NCBI GenBank assembly: GCA_006937955.1
Contig: SSNP01000446.1
Span: 1-64,000 of the forward strand
Reading direction: 5' to 3'
Length of the DNA stretch: 64,000 bases
Source of the DNA: Pachypanchax playfairii
Taxonomy: Eukaryota; Chordata; Actinopteri; Cyprinodontiformes; Aplocheilidae
Position 1 is the stretch's first letter; every line of letters begins with the position of its first letter. This document shows positions 47,801 to 61,730 of this stretch, piece after piece. The notes beneath the pieces are model-generated. The model made no database searches and had not been told where the DNA came from. It saw nothing but the letters and a program-made list of their open reading frames with translations. Made by a program: the position numbers and the translations under genes.

Positions 47801-50800
47801 ATGTACCAAATTAAAAATTCAAAGAAAAGTACCGGCAAGTCTGAGGAGGACACAGACTGAAACTAAATATGATGATTATTAAATCCGAATGACCCAGACA
47901 TCCATTAAAGTCTGCAGGGTGATTATCTGCTGATTTGTCTGAAAAAAAAACCTGGTCTAACAAAAAACATGCAAAAAAGCATGAAAGTTGAATCTACTGA
48001 TTCATGCAGTTAAGCCTGAAGTTTTTGTGTCATTGGACACAGAAAAAAACCACAAAACTCACAGTGTAATCACAGTATTTTTGCACTACTCATGAAAGAA
48101 AGAAACACTGATGCTGAAAATGTCACATAATGATTTGCAGATACAAACAGTATAATGATAACAGGCAAAGCATCTCTAATAAAAAACCCTCAAACATTTC
48201 CAATAAAATCTTAGATGACATTCCTTGACTTGAACATGTTTTACATCCATCTGAATCACTTTTATTTCTGTATTTTTGCTCAATCTTGTACAGAAAGTGA
48301 TAAAAGGAGCATAAAGTTGTAGATTTGTGATGCAGCAGAGGAAGTCAGCCAACCTGAAGCTTTTAAACACACTGAAGGTTTCAGTTCAGTCTCTGATAAA
48401 AAGCCTGTAACACTGTAAACTGCTCCGCAGCCTATAAATAATAATTTTATTGCTTGTAATATACTCATCAGCCATGCGTATCTTGTAATGCATAAAAAGG
48501 CATCACCTCTGCATCCTTCTGAAACCCTGATGCTGCACTCGCAGACATGATCAAGATGAAAGAGTCCGATCACAATCAAATCTGCTTTACATTAAATTTG
48601 TTTTTGCAAACAGCAACTAAAATAAACCCATCAGAAACCGTCATGGATGCTCATATGAAGTCACATGTTATGAATAAAAGTGATCACATGCTCAAATTGT
48701 TCAGTAAAAGCACCATTTTTCTTCAAACATTTATCAGGTTACACTTCTGCTGCTCAGCACAAAACCAAAACCTCAATTTTGTGTCAGGAAAAACATTAAA
48801 ACTTTCACATCTTTTTTCTCTGGGAAAAAAAAAGCACACCTAATTTCCTTTACCAGCAGTGGTCTTCTGTTGTCATGGCTCCTCACAGGCTTTAAATAAC
48901 AGTCTGGCACTCATTATTCTGCATCACTGAGGCCCTTTGCATTCAGACTGGACTCCTGCATTGAAAACACTCAGCAGTTCATTGTAACATATTTATCAGA
49001 GTAACATGGTGTTTTATTTATCCACGTCAGGAGAATGAGTCATTACCGATATTTTGAGGTGCTGCTGAGCTGGACATGAAAATAAGAAAAGGGTTCTGTT
49101 ACATGAAACCTGATCATTTGGTATCTGGATTGTAGGATTGAACCTTTTTATACTCAGATTCTCTTCAGTCATTTTAACCTTAAAATCTGATCAGATGGAA
49201 AGTGAAAATAAAATGTAACCTTTGATTTCAGTTTCTATGCTGACACACCTGCATTTTTTATTCACAAATAATGAAACTGATGGTGCGAGAGAGAAAAGTC
49301 AAACTACATGATGAAAGACAAGTGTTTTCTTTTTGGCTTCTTTTTTCCCACTGCTTCATTACGCTGTGACCACTGTAAAGATGAGAGATACTTTTTAATT
49401 AATCAGTGTCATAACTTCAGAGTTAAAAGCCTGACTGTGCATGAACCCTTCATGACCTGAAGCTAAATTTAAGATAAGCTTTTTTAAACCTTCATCAGAA
49501 CTTTAATTAAAACTTTCCCCCAGATTCATAAGAAACTAATGACGAAGCTCTTTTATTCAAGTCCTGTATCTAAATGAGCCCAGATCATCACCTCTCCACC
49601 ACCGTGCTGACTGTTGGAATGAGATGAGTTGATGTGCTGTGTTTGGTTCTTATCCAACAAGGCGCTGTGCATTGTGGGTAAACATCTCTACTTTCGTCTG
49701 ACATTGTTCCAGAACTTTATGCATCAATGCAAATAAAAGTCATGCTGCCTGATCTGTTTTAGGGAGAAGCAGCTTCTTCTAAACAAGCTGAACCTTTTTT
49801 GAATCTGAAAGTTTCTGATGACTGTGAAAGAAAAAAACTTTGTTAGATCTGTCTGAGTGTGTGAATGTGTGTGAGGTCTCCAGCAGCTTTTCTTGTTATT
49901 GTTTTGACTGACTTCACTGAAACTGAATCTGGTGGTTCCAGTTTGCCGTCCCTCCTCTCAGCTTTCTCAGCGTGTTTTGAGAGGACAGACACTTCATCAG
50001 GATGACCTTCAATGCTGTTGAGAAACACTTCAATTTAATTTGGGAGAATATAACCCGAGACATGAATCTTCTTCACAGTTTTATCGTTTAGATTCATCTG
50101 TCAGCGACATCACTGATGATGAAATGAATCTGAAAAAGCAGCAGGAAGGTGCCCTTTTCTTTTTTCACTGTGAAGCAGAGTTTTACCTGCTCGATAAATG
50201 CTTTGTGCTTCTGGTGGCCCTCCTGTTCTCGCTCACAGCAGGTCATCCACTTTTAAGGCAGCTCGACTCTTTCACAGACTGTATCTAAAAGTGCTGACCC
50301 TGGAGACCTTTTAGCTTTTCTTTTTCAGTTTTGTGAAGCACTTCTCAGTCAATAATGTATGCTCTCTGTTAAAGGCCGCTGTTAGCAGGGGGTGGGGAGG
50401 TTTTATGTTCGATGTGTGAGTTTTTCCTGATCTATGTGTGAGATCTACTCTCATACAGACAAAAAAAAGATGTACCAAGTTGGTTTCACTCAGGTTTATT
50501 TACGATTGATCCAAATCAAATTGTTTATTAAATTCAAATATCTGAGCTGCAAATATTTCAGAATTTCACAACAGTTTTTGTTCTGCTGGATCATAAACAT
50601 CTTAAGCTACATTAATAACAGGATCTAAGTGAGACAGACAGTTTTACTTCTAATCAATGAGGAATCAGACTCACAGCTTCTGATAGACGGAGGAAGGAAA
50701 TCAGGACAGAGGATGATTACCATCTTCTGACAAATCTGGGTGAGAAAATATTTTATTCATTGTTTCTTATTGACAGTTCATATGTTTGATTATCCATTTG

Positions 50801-53499
50801 CCACATGGGAAGTCAAACCTGTCCTTCCTGCTTCAGTTTGACTTTACCTGCATCCACTGTGATTCAGGTAAAATGACTTAGAATATTACAGCAATGATTC
50901 TTTTGTCTAAAGAGAGTCAGAATTACCAGAAACCTGATTAATCAAAGCCTGAGCAGAAGAATTTGGACCCTCAGGTACATTTTGTTGATGTTCAGTCTAG
51001 ACTGTGATATCAAACTTCTTTGTCTGCGATCAGGATTTTATACTGCTGAAATTCCTCTTAACATTTCTCTAATTATGCAATAAAATACGTTCATGTTTCA
51101 TCCTTTTTGTTTATTTTTCCCAAACTGTGTATCTAATATAATAACCATCTTCTCGTTCTGTTTTCCCTTTATGAACACTTTGAATAATAATCCTAAAATA
51201 AATAAAGCAGTTCAGAAGCTGCAGTGCTGTTATCTCTTTGTGCGTTTGTTGATCACTCTGTATAAAATTAGTACTTCCTCATGCGTTGCAAACACACAAC
51301 CCAAGTGAGGATAATGTGTTCATATCTCAACTGTTCTTGGAGGTGCACTTTCCAAAAAATCGTCAAGGACACGGAGGAAACACAATCACATGGCTGAGCT
51401 GGCTTCTTATTCACATCCATTTCTGACAAATTGCTCTTTAAAATGTCACAGCTGCAGAGCTGCTGCGAGCATGTAGAAATCTTTCCTTGAGGGAGGACAG
51501 GGAATGTTTTAGTCCATGGTGTGCTCTGAGCTTAACGTACAAAGCTGCATTTTCCAGCACTCTAAACGCCTCGGGACATTCAAAAGTAAAACTAGTTCAA
51601 AGAAAACTTTTTCTTTTCTGGGAGGTGAAAGGACTGTTTTTTTTGTATAGACTCACATCTGAGATTAACATTCAGCATAATCTAAAACAGAACAAGAACA
51701 GAGAAAATGCTCCTGTATATTATTTCATGTTACGCATTCTTTGATCTCTATATTTGTGCATAATTTGAATAACATTTGTTGGTTGCACAGGCTGAAAACT
51801 TGCAGATTATTAGGACATTTCTACAAAAACAGTTGTAATAGATTCTTAACAATCCCAGAGGTTGTTTATTCAAGCAGCATTATGATTTATACAGTTTTAG
51901 TGAATGGACTTGTTCAGACTGATAAACACTCCTATGTGAAGGTTTCTGCACATTTAAAACCTGAGTCCAGTTTTTAAAATCTGACTATTGATTTACTGTC
52001 CTGTAATTCCCACCAGAGCCAGTTTAAAGTTTTATGATTTAACTTCTTTTGACACTTTATGCTCGTTAAATGATGGTTTGGGTATTTTGACCACCCTTAT
52101 AAGCCATTTGTTATTGTCCAATTAGCACTGGTTCCTTGTCAACTCCTGAATTTCATTAAATCTTTTTGCTGAATTCTATTGATGCTCATATAATCACATC
52201 ATGAATAATGTGAATAATAATGTAGCTTTAAATTCCCACACGTTTGATCACACTGCATCATCTTCTTTTATTGCGCTGCATGTGATAAGAATTTACAGCC
52301 TGGTCTCACAAAAAATTTAAATAACGTGACAACTGAACAGCTGACAGAAATAAAAGTGAATGTTGTAGTTCTAATATTTGTAATGTGTCTGTGATGTTGC
52401 ATTAAAGAGGATTTTTCTTATAGTTTCTTTCATATTAGTTTGAATCCATAAGCCAACAGTCAGCTGTAATATTTACTTCCGTAGAGATACAGATTTGCTC
52501 AGATGGTTTAAGAGACTTTCACACATGCTTTTTAAAATAACTTGTGCTTTTTCAGCGTCTGGCTTCGATACCACCGGTGGGGTCGCGTGCAGGGCTGCTT
52601 CAACACGATGGAGCTGGGAATACAACAAACAAATTACTGTACAGCTTATTTTCTGTAAAAACTTTCTAATTTTAACTTTTACTGGGCTGCAGCAGTTTGC
52701 AAGTGGCTTACAATGATTTACACATTTGCAATAAAGCAGTTGAAAACTTTTCCAACAAGATTCTGTGATTTTTGTTCCTTTTGTAAACTCACAAATTTTC
52801 TGTTTATTTAATAGCAAATCAAAAACTCAGCAAAACAATAACACAACTGAAGAGATTTTGAGCTGATAAGGAGGAAACTGCAGGTTTAAAAGTGAGTTCA
52901 GCATTGAATTAGTAGCACAAACCTAAATTATTCACATGCTGACTACCTTTTCATTAATCTCTGGGAACTAAAAAGTGCTTCACCTCTGCAGGAGTTAATA
53001 ATAGCTCCTAAGAAATGCAAAAAAAGATGGACGATAGTTCAAACTGCTGAGGCCCAAGTTACCAAGGACACGCTGAACCAAAACACAGAACACGACTGTA
53101 CGATCACTGCAGTCGACCCTGTGCAGTTTTTACTCTTTATTTAGTTATTACATTTCTTTTTTCTCACAGATTTAGCATTTAATGTTTTATATGTCATATA
53201 TGAAATGGACATGTTTAGAAATTTCCACATTTTCTGTTTGTGTGTTCTAAAATTCATAAAACCTGGTGTTTCATTTAATCTTTGTGTGTTTCTGTTTTAG
53301 GATGATGTCTTATTTGTGTTGTGCAATCTGCATCTCCAACAACATCAAAACAAATCTCAGAATGCAAATCGCAAAACTTTAAAAAGAAAAACTATCTAAA
53401 ATTTTAATGACAGCGAGCCGTGGATGCACGATTGCATTTACTGCCTTACTGCTTGGGAGAGAACTGCTGCGATTATAAAATCAATGGATCTGATCAATG
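44873..53499. other. Gene desert, left part
   Basis: AT-rich non-coding DNA. None of the open frames shows motifs, splice logic or homology that I recognise. A minus-strand frame at 49843-50028 is slightly coding-like (KHAEKAERRDGKLEPPDSVS) but isolated. It may be a repeat fragment. Confidence 0.55.
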
Positions 53500-53502
53500 T
53501 GA

Positions 53503-53760
53503 TTCCTTCATGCCGCATAATTAGAAATCTCAATCTCAAAGCGTTTATTGTCATATACACAGTAAGGAAACAGGTTTCCCTGTACAATGAAATTCTTACT
53601 TTGCCGTCCACACTGAATGCCATAAATATTCAAAAGTGTATATAAGAATATATAAAAGACTAATTTAAAAAAGAACATACAAAGAGTAAACATAAATATA
53701 AACTATAAGTAAAATATAAGTAAAATACAAGTATCAGTATCAGTATCAGAAAAATGTTGT
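53503..53760 (-). repeat. Interspersed repeat fragment
   Basis: Contains the words 'tttattgtcatatacacag' and 'acaatgaaattcttacttt', followed by an AT-rich part with CAGTATCAGTATCAG. Such words recur in fish genomes as LINE- or SINE-type tails. The family and exact ends are not determined, and the orientation is tentative. Confidence 0.45.
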
Positions 53761-56700
53761 ATCCCGAATCCATAGATGTTCAGAGTTTTTTCTGCTCTCA
53801 TTAATGAACAACTTAATGTTCTGGCATTCTCTCGTGGCTAACGCCCACTCTGGAAGAGAACTGATAAAAATGGCTTGAGGATTAACTTCAGAGACAGTGT
53901 GCATGTGCTGCTGAGTGTCTCTGGGTCCCTCAGCAAAAGCATGAAGTCAACAAAGAACAACACGTCTTACCCAAAGAAAACAGAAACACAACTTTGTAGA
54001 ATATTGATTCTTTGTAGTTTAAATCTAATTGTGTTTTGTTGAAATCTGCTCTTCACCAAAGCGATTATTCAAAAGAAAATTTGTTCCTCAGCATATGAAG
54101 GTCAGGATGAATTACTGCAGTGCTGAACTGTGTGTTCAGAGCTCGGAACTCACACATCAATTGTTAAAAGCTTAAAACAAATTGGCCCTTGGCAGCTAAT
54201 TTTACGTTTTCATGGGTTGCGCTGAAAATATTCCCTTTCAACTCCTTGAGTGAGCAACAAATCATCAGTTATCATTTCCTTCTATGAAATCCACTATATG
54301 TACAATGTGATTCTGTGGCCTCTTCTTGCAGCTTTCTGCAGTAAAAATGGAAACCATGTAAGAAAATATAGTCAAATAGTTTGTGTTAACAGTAACAGAG
54401 TTCAAACTAACCACATGTTGGTTATTGTGTATAATGCAGCATCTGTTCATGATGGTTCATCTGTTTTATGTTGTTTTTTCATGATGGAGTTCACCAGATG
54501 AATAACAGGTTTTAGGACCAGGTAACTCCACCTTGGACTGAAATGTTAAATAAAGTCTTTTTCATTTTCTGAATCATAAAAATCTTGTTTAAATGTTGTA
54601 GACTCGCCCAGTCCCAGTCTTAGTTAATCCTTCTCTTCAAGGCGTTCATCCTTACATGTAACCCTCATTACCTTTATTATTTACTAATCATTTTTCTTGC
54701 ATGTTCGAGGGTTATAAAACCGCTTGCATATTAATTTCGGACACATCGTGGGCATGTCAAGGGTGTTGAATTGACAGTGACATGCTGCTATTAGTCAGCC
54801 AGACAGATGCAATGTCAAAAACATCAGATTGTCTCTTATTCATCATCCATTATGACATCTCATTTGTCTTTTTCCCCTGTATTCTTGTCAGATGACAGTC
54901 AAAGACACTTTGAATCTTGAACAATCTGCTTCTCGTGAATTTCTTATTTCTTATTCTAATGACTGAGATTTTCTCAGAGACTGAATCTTCCTCCATGTTC
55001 GCGTGTTATTTTTGAAACCCTGGATAAAGTTCACCAAAGATGATTGCAAAGAAAAGAGACATAATTAGTTTTTTTTACTGTGTGCTTTTGAACTACATAG
55101 CACGCTGTATATAGAGTATAATATGAGCTTACCTCAAGAGTCTAAAAGCACATTTAATTGCAGCGCTGCTCTTTAGACCCAACCGGATCGAATTGGTTCT
55201 ACCTGATTTTGTGAAAAGAGCTCTTTACTTTCATCAAAAGGCTAAAAAAATAAAGCTGCTTTTGGAGTAATTATGTTTTTGAAACAGCTCGAAAGAATAG
55301 GCATGCTATTTTTGTAATTATTCATAATTATTTTCTTTTCTCACTGTTCTCTGCAGATTCAGAATAATGAGAGCAAATATTTTGAAGAGCTTCCAGGGTT
55401 TATGGGGTTTGTAGATGGAGAACAGAACAGGAAGATGCACAACTTCCTCCACCATATACCATACACCAGAAAACGAGGAGGCTCCATGCATCCCAAATGG
55501 CACGACAAATGCTGATGACTAATAACTGGATAGCTTCACAGACCTGCACCACCTGCTTACTGAGCCAATCTCATCAATGCCAACATCACAGCGAGTTGTT
55601 GCTTGAGGGCAGAAAAAAAGATTTTTAACTGGCACCCTGTAGAGAGTCAGAAATAATCCACCTGATGAATAAGATTTATGATTCTCAGCTCATCACGACA
55701 TTAAACTGTAATCCACAAAAAGAAGTTTAATGTGTGTTAAAAAGATGAGAATCAACTCATTTTTTGCTTTAATTATCCACAAGATGCATCTTAAATTTCA
55801 GTTTCTGTGCAGGGATTTTTTTTTATTTAGGAAAAGAAATCAGTCTGGCAATAAAATGTTCTGCAGAATCAGGAGACTCATGAACGCTCCATTGATCGAG
55901 CTGTTATCAGACTGGTCAAGAAGTTGTTAAGCTGAAGGTTCGATATTCATTAGTCCGGCATAAATTCTAACCCACTTAGAAGAGAAATTTTAAAACTATG
56001 TGGCTGCGTCTGCAACTTCACAGTAATTTGCCATTAAAAACACATCTTTCTAATGGCTGTGATGAATGTTGTATTTTTGCTTCATTTAATATTCATGGAT
56101 CCATAAAAATCTAAACGGGTCAACATCTCTATCTTTCATCGCTTCACTGCAGCTCAGCAACGATCTACTGCAAAAGCAGCAAAACTTCAAGTATTTGTTG
56201 CAACAACACTAATTCTTACCTCCACCTTTAAAGACACAATGCAATCAGGTTTATTTGCTTGAGTAATAAATAGTCCAACTCATTTCTTTAATGCAGCTTT
56301 TAAAAGATTCCTGTTGATTTACTTCTCTTTTAAAAAGAAACCATACTGACTGTTAGTTTGCTCACATGTCCTCCGGCATCCAGAAAACACCATATGGCCA
56401 CTTTCAAAAAGTTGCAAACGTAATTTTCACTGGAGAAGGGGCTGTTACACAAATGGGACGTGATTTCTAATGAATACACCTGCTGCTAAGTATGACGAAT
56501 ACCATGCAAGATGTAGCATATTCTATATTACTACAATTATTAAGTTGTTTTTTTACAGGAAATAAAAAACTTAAATGAACGTGGGTGTTTAAACACAAGA
56601 TGAAGTTGTTAAATCTTCAGTCCTCAGCCAACCAGTTTCAGAAAATATCTGCAACAGAGTGGCACATGGTGTTGGCCATATGCAAATTCATGTTCCCTCT

Positions 56701-58720
56701 ATTGCAATAGTAAATCACTCCCACACAGAACAGGGGAGAGTACTGCAAGACACGAGAGTGGGATGCAAGCCTATCATTTAAGGAATCACTTGTATGATCC
56801 GTGCTGGCTTTAAATACCTCTGTTTAGTTGCTGTGTCATGACAGGATAATTACTGCTAACTATACAACCGCTGAGAGAGAACCAGCATGTGTGCAGCACG
56901 TTTTGTCTGTTAGCATGGCTCTGCAGGGGGTCATGGTGACAGGTTGGCAGGAGGATGATGGGAGAAAATGAACATAAGAGCTATTGCAGGTGGAACATTC
57001 AGAGTTAAAGGTGGTACTTAGGAGCTTTTTAGTTTTAGCTTTGATTGACACGTTTCACACAGAGATTCAGATTGGATGTGACTGCATTCAGTTCAAGATT
57101 CTCCTGGTCTTCTAAATAAAATGTTACATATTTTTGTATTTGTTAAACACGGTGGTCACATGATGTAGCCAACCTCTGTCACAATAATTAACTGTGTTAA
57201 ACCTGCATCTTAAATACACCAGCTGGGTTTCTGTCCCACTATTTCTCTAAGACAGCTGGTAACTATAACACTTAAAAAGAAATTAAAAAAACAGATCTGA
57301 AAATAAAACATGAAGTAAAATTAAAACTCTTAAAGGTGTTTTTTTTTTTTTTCAAACAAATCCGCCTGTTTTAATCGACTCTTGGCTGTGATTTCAGTTT
57401 TTCTGCTCAGCAGCAGCTGCACTCGGAGCTGGATGCATTTCAGGTGCTAAAAGGAAAAGAGGTGAAAAGCAACATGAATCTGAATAAGGCATCACTGAGC
57501 AGGAGGGAACTGGGAATGGGGTGTGAGGTGCAGTCTTCACATCTCTGATCCGTAAACATCAGTAACCTCACCAGCAAAATGAGATCAAATGTTACACGTG
57601 CACTTTTTCTTTTATTAAAACATCACTTAGCCGACGCTTTGGCACAAAGCACTGATCAAACAGTGTTTAAAGAAGAAACTAAAATAAGTACCTGGAGTTC
57701 ATCTGAGAGATTTTAAGGCACATATTAACTTTGATTTAAATCAAAATGTATGAATTCAATTATACAAGAATGAAAATATCATATATATATATATATATGT
57801 TTCATTTCACAACATTTGACTCAAGAGCCCTGATCATTTGTTCAATGTGGAGTATATTTAAAAATAAAGATTTATCTTCACTAAGCCTTTGTCTCTGTCT
57901 CTGTGAGAATTTTGGAAGAAACTGTGAACTAAACTCTGTGTTTTTTGTGATTTGTGTGGGTCAGTTATGTAAATACATTTGATTAACAAAAGGAAGAAGG
58001 TACTTGTCGTACTGGCTGGGTTGATTTCAGCAGGGATTCTGAGTACAAATAAGGTGTCTTGATTAGAATACAATACACCTCATTAGAAATCAGAGAGTTT
58101 AGAGTAGCTTTTTATGATTTTAGGTTCATGAAATGGTTGTTGTGATGATGTCTTGGTTTTTTAATGTGGTATAAAACTGACAAAAATACAATTTCTGCTG
58201 TTGCATTTACCAGATGAACTTTTAAAATATTATAATCACATTATTATTTTTATTTAAAAGTATAATTGGTAAATTATTGGTTGTTTATGTACAAGTAAGC
58301 TGATTTGACTGAGAGCTTCAACAAATGATTATTCATTGTTTTTCGATTTTATTTTATTTTGTTTAGCCTCTCTCATTCTTATTGCAATTTGCTTGGAGGA
58401 AAAGGTTTTTTTGATTATACCTCCCTCTGGTGGTCAAATTAGATATTGTTTCTCTTCCCTCTGTTCGAATACTTGAGTTTTCCTTTTATCCTTTAGTAAT
58501 ATAAAAGTTTATTTTTAGTTTCTAATTAATATTTTAAATCCACAATCTTGCAGATAATTTTTTTTTTGTAAATAAGTTATTCCAGCTAAATCATGGTACT
58601 TTACAACAAGGACATGTTTAATTTTGGGTTAATTTAGACACATTCCAACGTAATTAACTTATAATATGATGAAATACAACAACGTTGACAATAATAAAGT
58701 TTATTTATGACAGTGTATTC
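53761..58720. other. Gene desert, right part, with non-repetitive blocks
   Basis: No gene is supported. Two intervals (about 54690-55480 and about 56380-56800) look less repetitive and more balanced in base content than the surrounding DNA. They carry homeodomain-type TAATTA and octamer ATGCAAAT words. They are candidates for conserved non-coding elements, but only alignment can say. Confidence 0.4.
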
Positions 58721-58768
58721 CAAATTATACAAGGTTGAAGTGCTGAGCATTCTTGTTTGCACTGTTGA

Positions 58769-58813
58769 CTTCATTACCCAGAATGCACCAGAACTAGCGT
58801 CTGTTCTGATTGG
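58769..58813 (+). promoter_or_regulatory. MOCS1: MOCS1 core promoter motifs
   Basis: TTCATTACCCAGAATGCA (58769-58787) resembles the ZNF143/SBS element, common in TATA-less housekeeping promoters. It is followed by ATTGG (58809-58813), a reverse CCAAT box for NF-Y. Both lie 70-115 bases upstream of the start codon. The match to SBS is by eye. Confidence 0.5.
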
Positions 58814-58884
58814 CTGTTGTGTCCTCGCCCCTTACAGCTGCTCAGTCCGAGTGAAGCTCTGGACTGTCGGAAACGTACAACATC

Positions 58885-61698
58885 ATGGCTACTTCTGCTG
58901 GAATGTGCTGCCGATTGTTTGAGAGACACAGTAGTTTAAAAAGTGTCCGAAAACTCTTCAGTGGGCGCGTGAACCGGAGCGTCCAGCGGATGTATTCAGG
59001 TGCTACGCACAAGGAAAATGAAGTGGAACTCCGAGACGCCACTTTCACTGCTTCTAACTTTACTTCACCTTTAAAAACCAGAACGAGACTGGTAAGACTG
59101 ACAGCAAAATGTTTGCTGAATTAAAAATCTGGATCTGAAGTCGCGCAAGTCCAGGTTCGGTCCCAGAGTCTTTAGCTAACTCATGTTTATGTTAGCGAGT
59201 TATTTGGTAGCAAGTTGTGAGAGTTTGTAAAGCTTCAATCCTCATTTAGGCCAAATGCTTCAGGAATTAAAAATTAACCACGAGCTTCAGTAAAAGGTTA
59301 AAGGTCTGCGTTTGGTTTGTATGATGTTCCAACAAAGTTCAAAGTTTCAGTATTACAGTAACTTGTATTCTGAAGAATGAACCTAATATTTCAATTATGT
59401 TCTTAAATCTGATTAAATAACTGGAAAAGTTCAGTAAATTTGTAGCAAACAGTGTAAAATCCAAGTTTGTAATAAAGCAATGCATGAAAATATCTGAAGT
59501 AAGGACTCCTTATCTAAAATCATGTGTTTATATAACAGCATTCCTGGTGACAGGGTCAAAGGTCACGAGCTGTTAAAACATCTCCCACCCTGCTGCAACG
59601 TGAAAGTGATCGTTTCTGTTTATGACCTTGTGTTTCTTTTCCAGGAGAGACTGAAAGATGAAAACATCCTGCCGTTCTCTACGTTCTTAACCGACAGCTT
59701 CAGTCGCAGACACAACTACCTGCGTATCTCTCTGACTGAGAAATGCAACCTCCGCTGTGAGTCCATGTTTCAGTCCCTGATGCAGCAGCAGCTGGACGTC
59801 TGCTTTCTGTGAAGGAGTTTTATCAAACGTAACCAGATCAGTTTGAAGGAAACATCACGGACTACAGTTCTGCCTGTAAATCCCTTCCTGTCCTGTGTAT
59901 TTCCTCTCTTGCAGGTCAGTACTGCATGCCAGAAGAAGGAGTGAAGCTCACGCCACGGGGCCAGCTGCTTTCCTCCTCAGAGGTTTTGATCCTGGCTCGC
60001 CTTTTTGTCCGAGAGGGAGTAGATAAAATCCGTCTGACAGGAGGGGAGCCTCTCATCAGACCTGATGTTCTGGACATTATCTGTAAGAAAAATCAGGACA
60101 AATCCAACAAAAAATAAAGGCTGAATGTTTCTGGTGCAGTTCATGTCATAGGCTGCATTTATCCAAATGATGAATGAAGTTAGAAAACTGCTTCTGGTTC
60201 ACGCAGTTTCCTGATCTATTTATAGGATGATTGAACTCAGTTTTTGGTATCTAGAGATCCATGTGCCAAACCTGCTGACTGGACCAGAACTAAAGTGCAA
60301 AGAAGGGATTTTCTCCACACAAACGTGTGGAAGAGAGATGATTCATCACACCACAGCTGTGTGTTCAGGCTAAATAAAGGAATTTTAACACAGTTTAAAT
60401 TTAATAGGCTAGTCTGTTAATCAACCATTTCAACCTCGATGTTGAAGAAAACTCGTGTGGTGATCAACAGATTGTTCCTTTGTTTAGGACGGAAAACTTC
60501 CTGTTTATCTGTAGAGATCAACGTTGTCATGTGACAGAAAACTTTATGTTCTTGGTTTTTACTTCTAAAGTGACCAATAACCTAAACTAAAGCCTAAAAT
60601 TCTTCACACAGTAAACATTAGTGTTGTTAAAAAATATATTTTTTTATTTTTCTGTTCCAAAATGTACTTTAGAGATTTGAGTTCAGTTCAGTCTTTTTTT
60701 CTTTAACTTATTATAATTATTATTAATTGTCAAAATAAAATGTCTGTCTTTTTTTTTTAGACTAAAAGCTGTTTTGGACTCAGAAACCTTCAAATTTGCA
60801 AATTACACTTTGTTATTTAGTTCTAAAATCATTTGACAGTTTTCTTTTAAACTGAACTCAGTATTTTGTGTAGGACTTTCTCCTAATGTGCATAAAAAAT
60901 GATGTGGATTTGATGGATATTTAAAGTTGAAAACTGAATTTGTCATCTTTCTTGTTTGTTTTTGTTTTTTTACAGCTGAACTGAAAAAGCTGGAGGGTTT
61001 GAAAACTCTCGCAGTAACAACTAACGGCATTAACTTATCCAGACTTTTACCAAAACTGAAAGAAGCCGGTCTGGACCTGATTAACATCAGCTTGGACTCT
61101 CTGGTTCCTGCCAAGTTTGAGTTTATTGTCCGACGAAAAGGTACAAAAATGATTTGACCCATTCTGCATCACGTAGATGAGATCTCAGCTGAGTGTTTGT
61201 GAGCTCAGGTCTCTCTGAGTTGTTATGACTCTGTCTTTGTCTTGTATTACAGACCTGTAGAAACCAAAGCCAGGGCTTTTTGTGTTAGTGTTGTTGCTAA
61301 TCCTTCACCAGGTTACAGAAGGAGGCTGTAAGCTCCAACACACATGGGGTGGAGGTAACAGCAGGGCAGAGCGCAGGGTGGTTGGCTTTACGCTGACAGG
61401 CACAGATGGACAAACTGAGACCAGGAAACAAAGGAGAGAAAAAAGACTGGAATATGGAAACAGAGCTGCTCGTGTTCATCTTCACTTCAACATTGTTTAA
61501 CGATTAACTGGTGATGATTTCACCATTTTTATGCTTATTTAGAATTAGTTAAACACCAAAAGTGAGATTTGAGAGGGTTTATGAGGAAAAATCAATCAAA
61601 CTGAATCTTCATGAAAACTGATAATGGGCTTGTTGGTAAAAAGCTCTGACTGCTGCTGAGGTTGCAGATGTTTACATGTGTCTGGTTGGTGGATGTGA

Positions 61699-61730
<32 letters not shown>

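Noticed and set aside
49843..50028. Minus-strand frame with KHAEKAERRDGKLEPPDSVS
   Set aside because: It looks slightly coding-like, but it is isolated with no family match I can name. It is more likely a decayed repeat.
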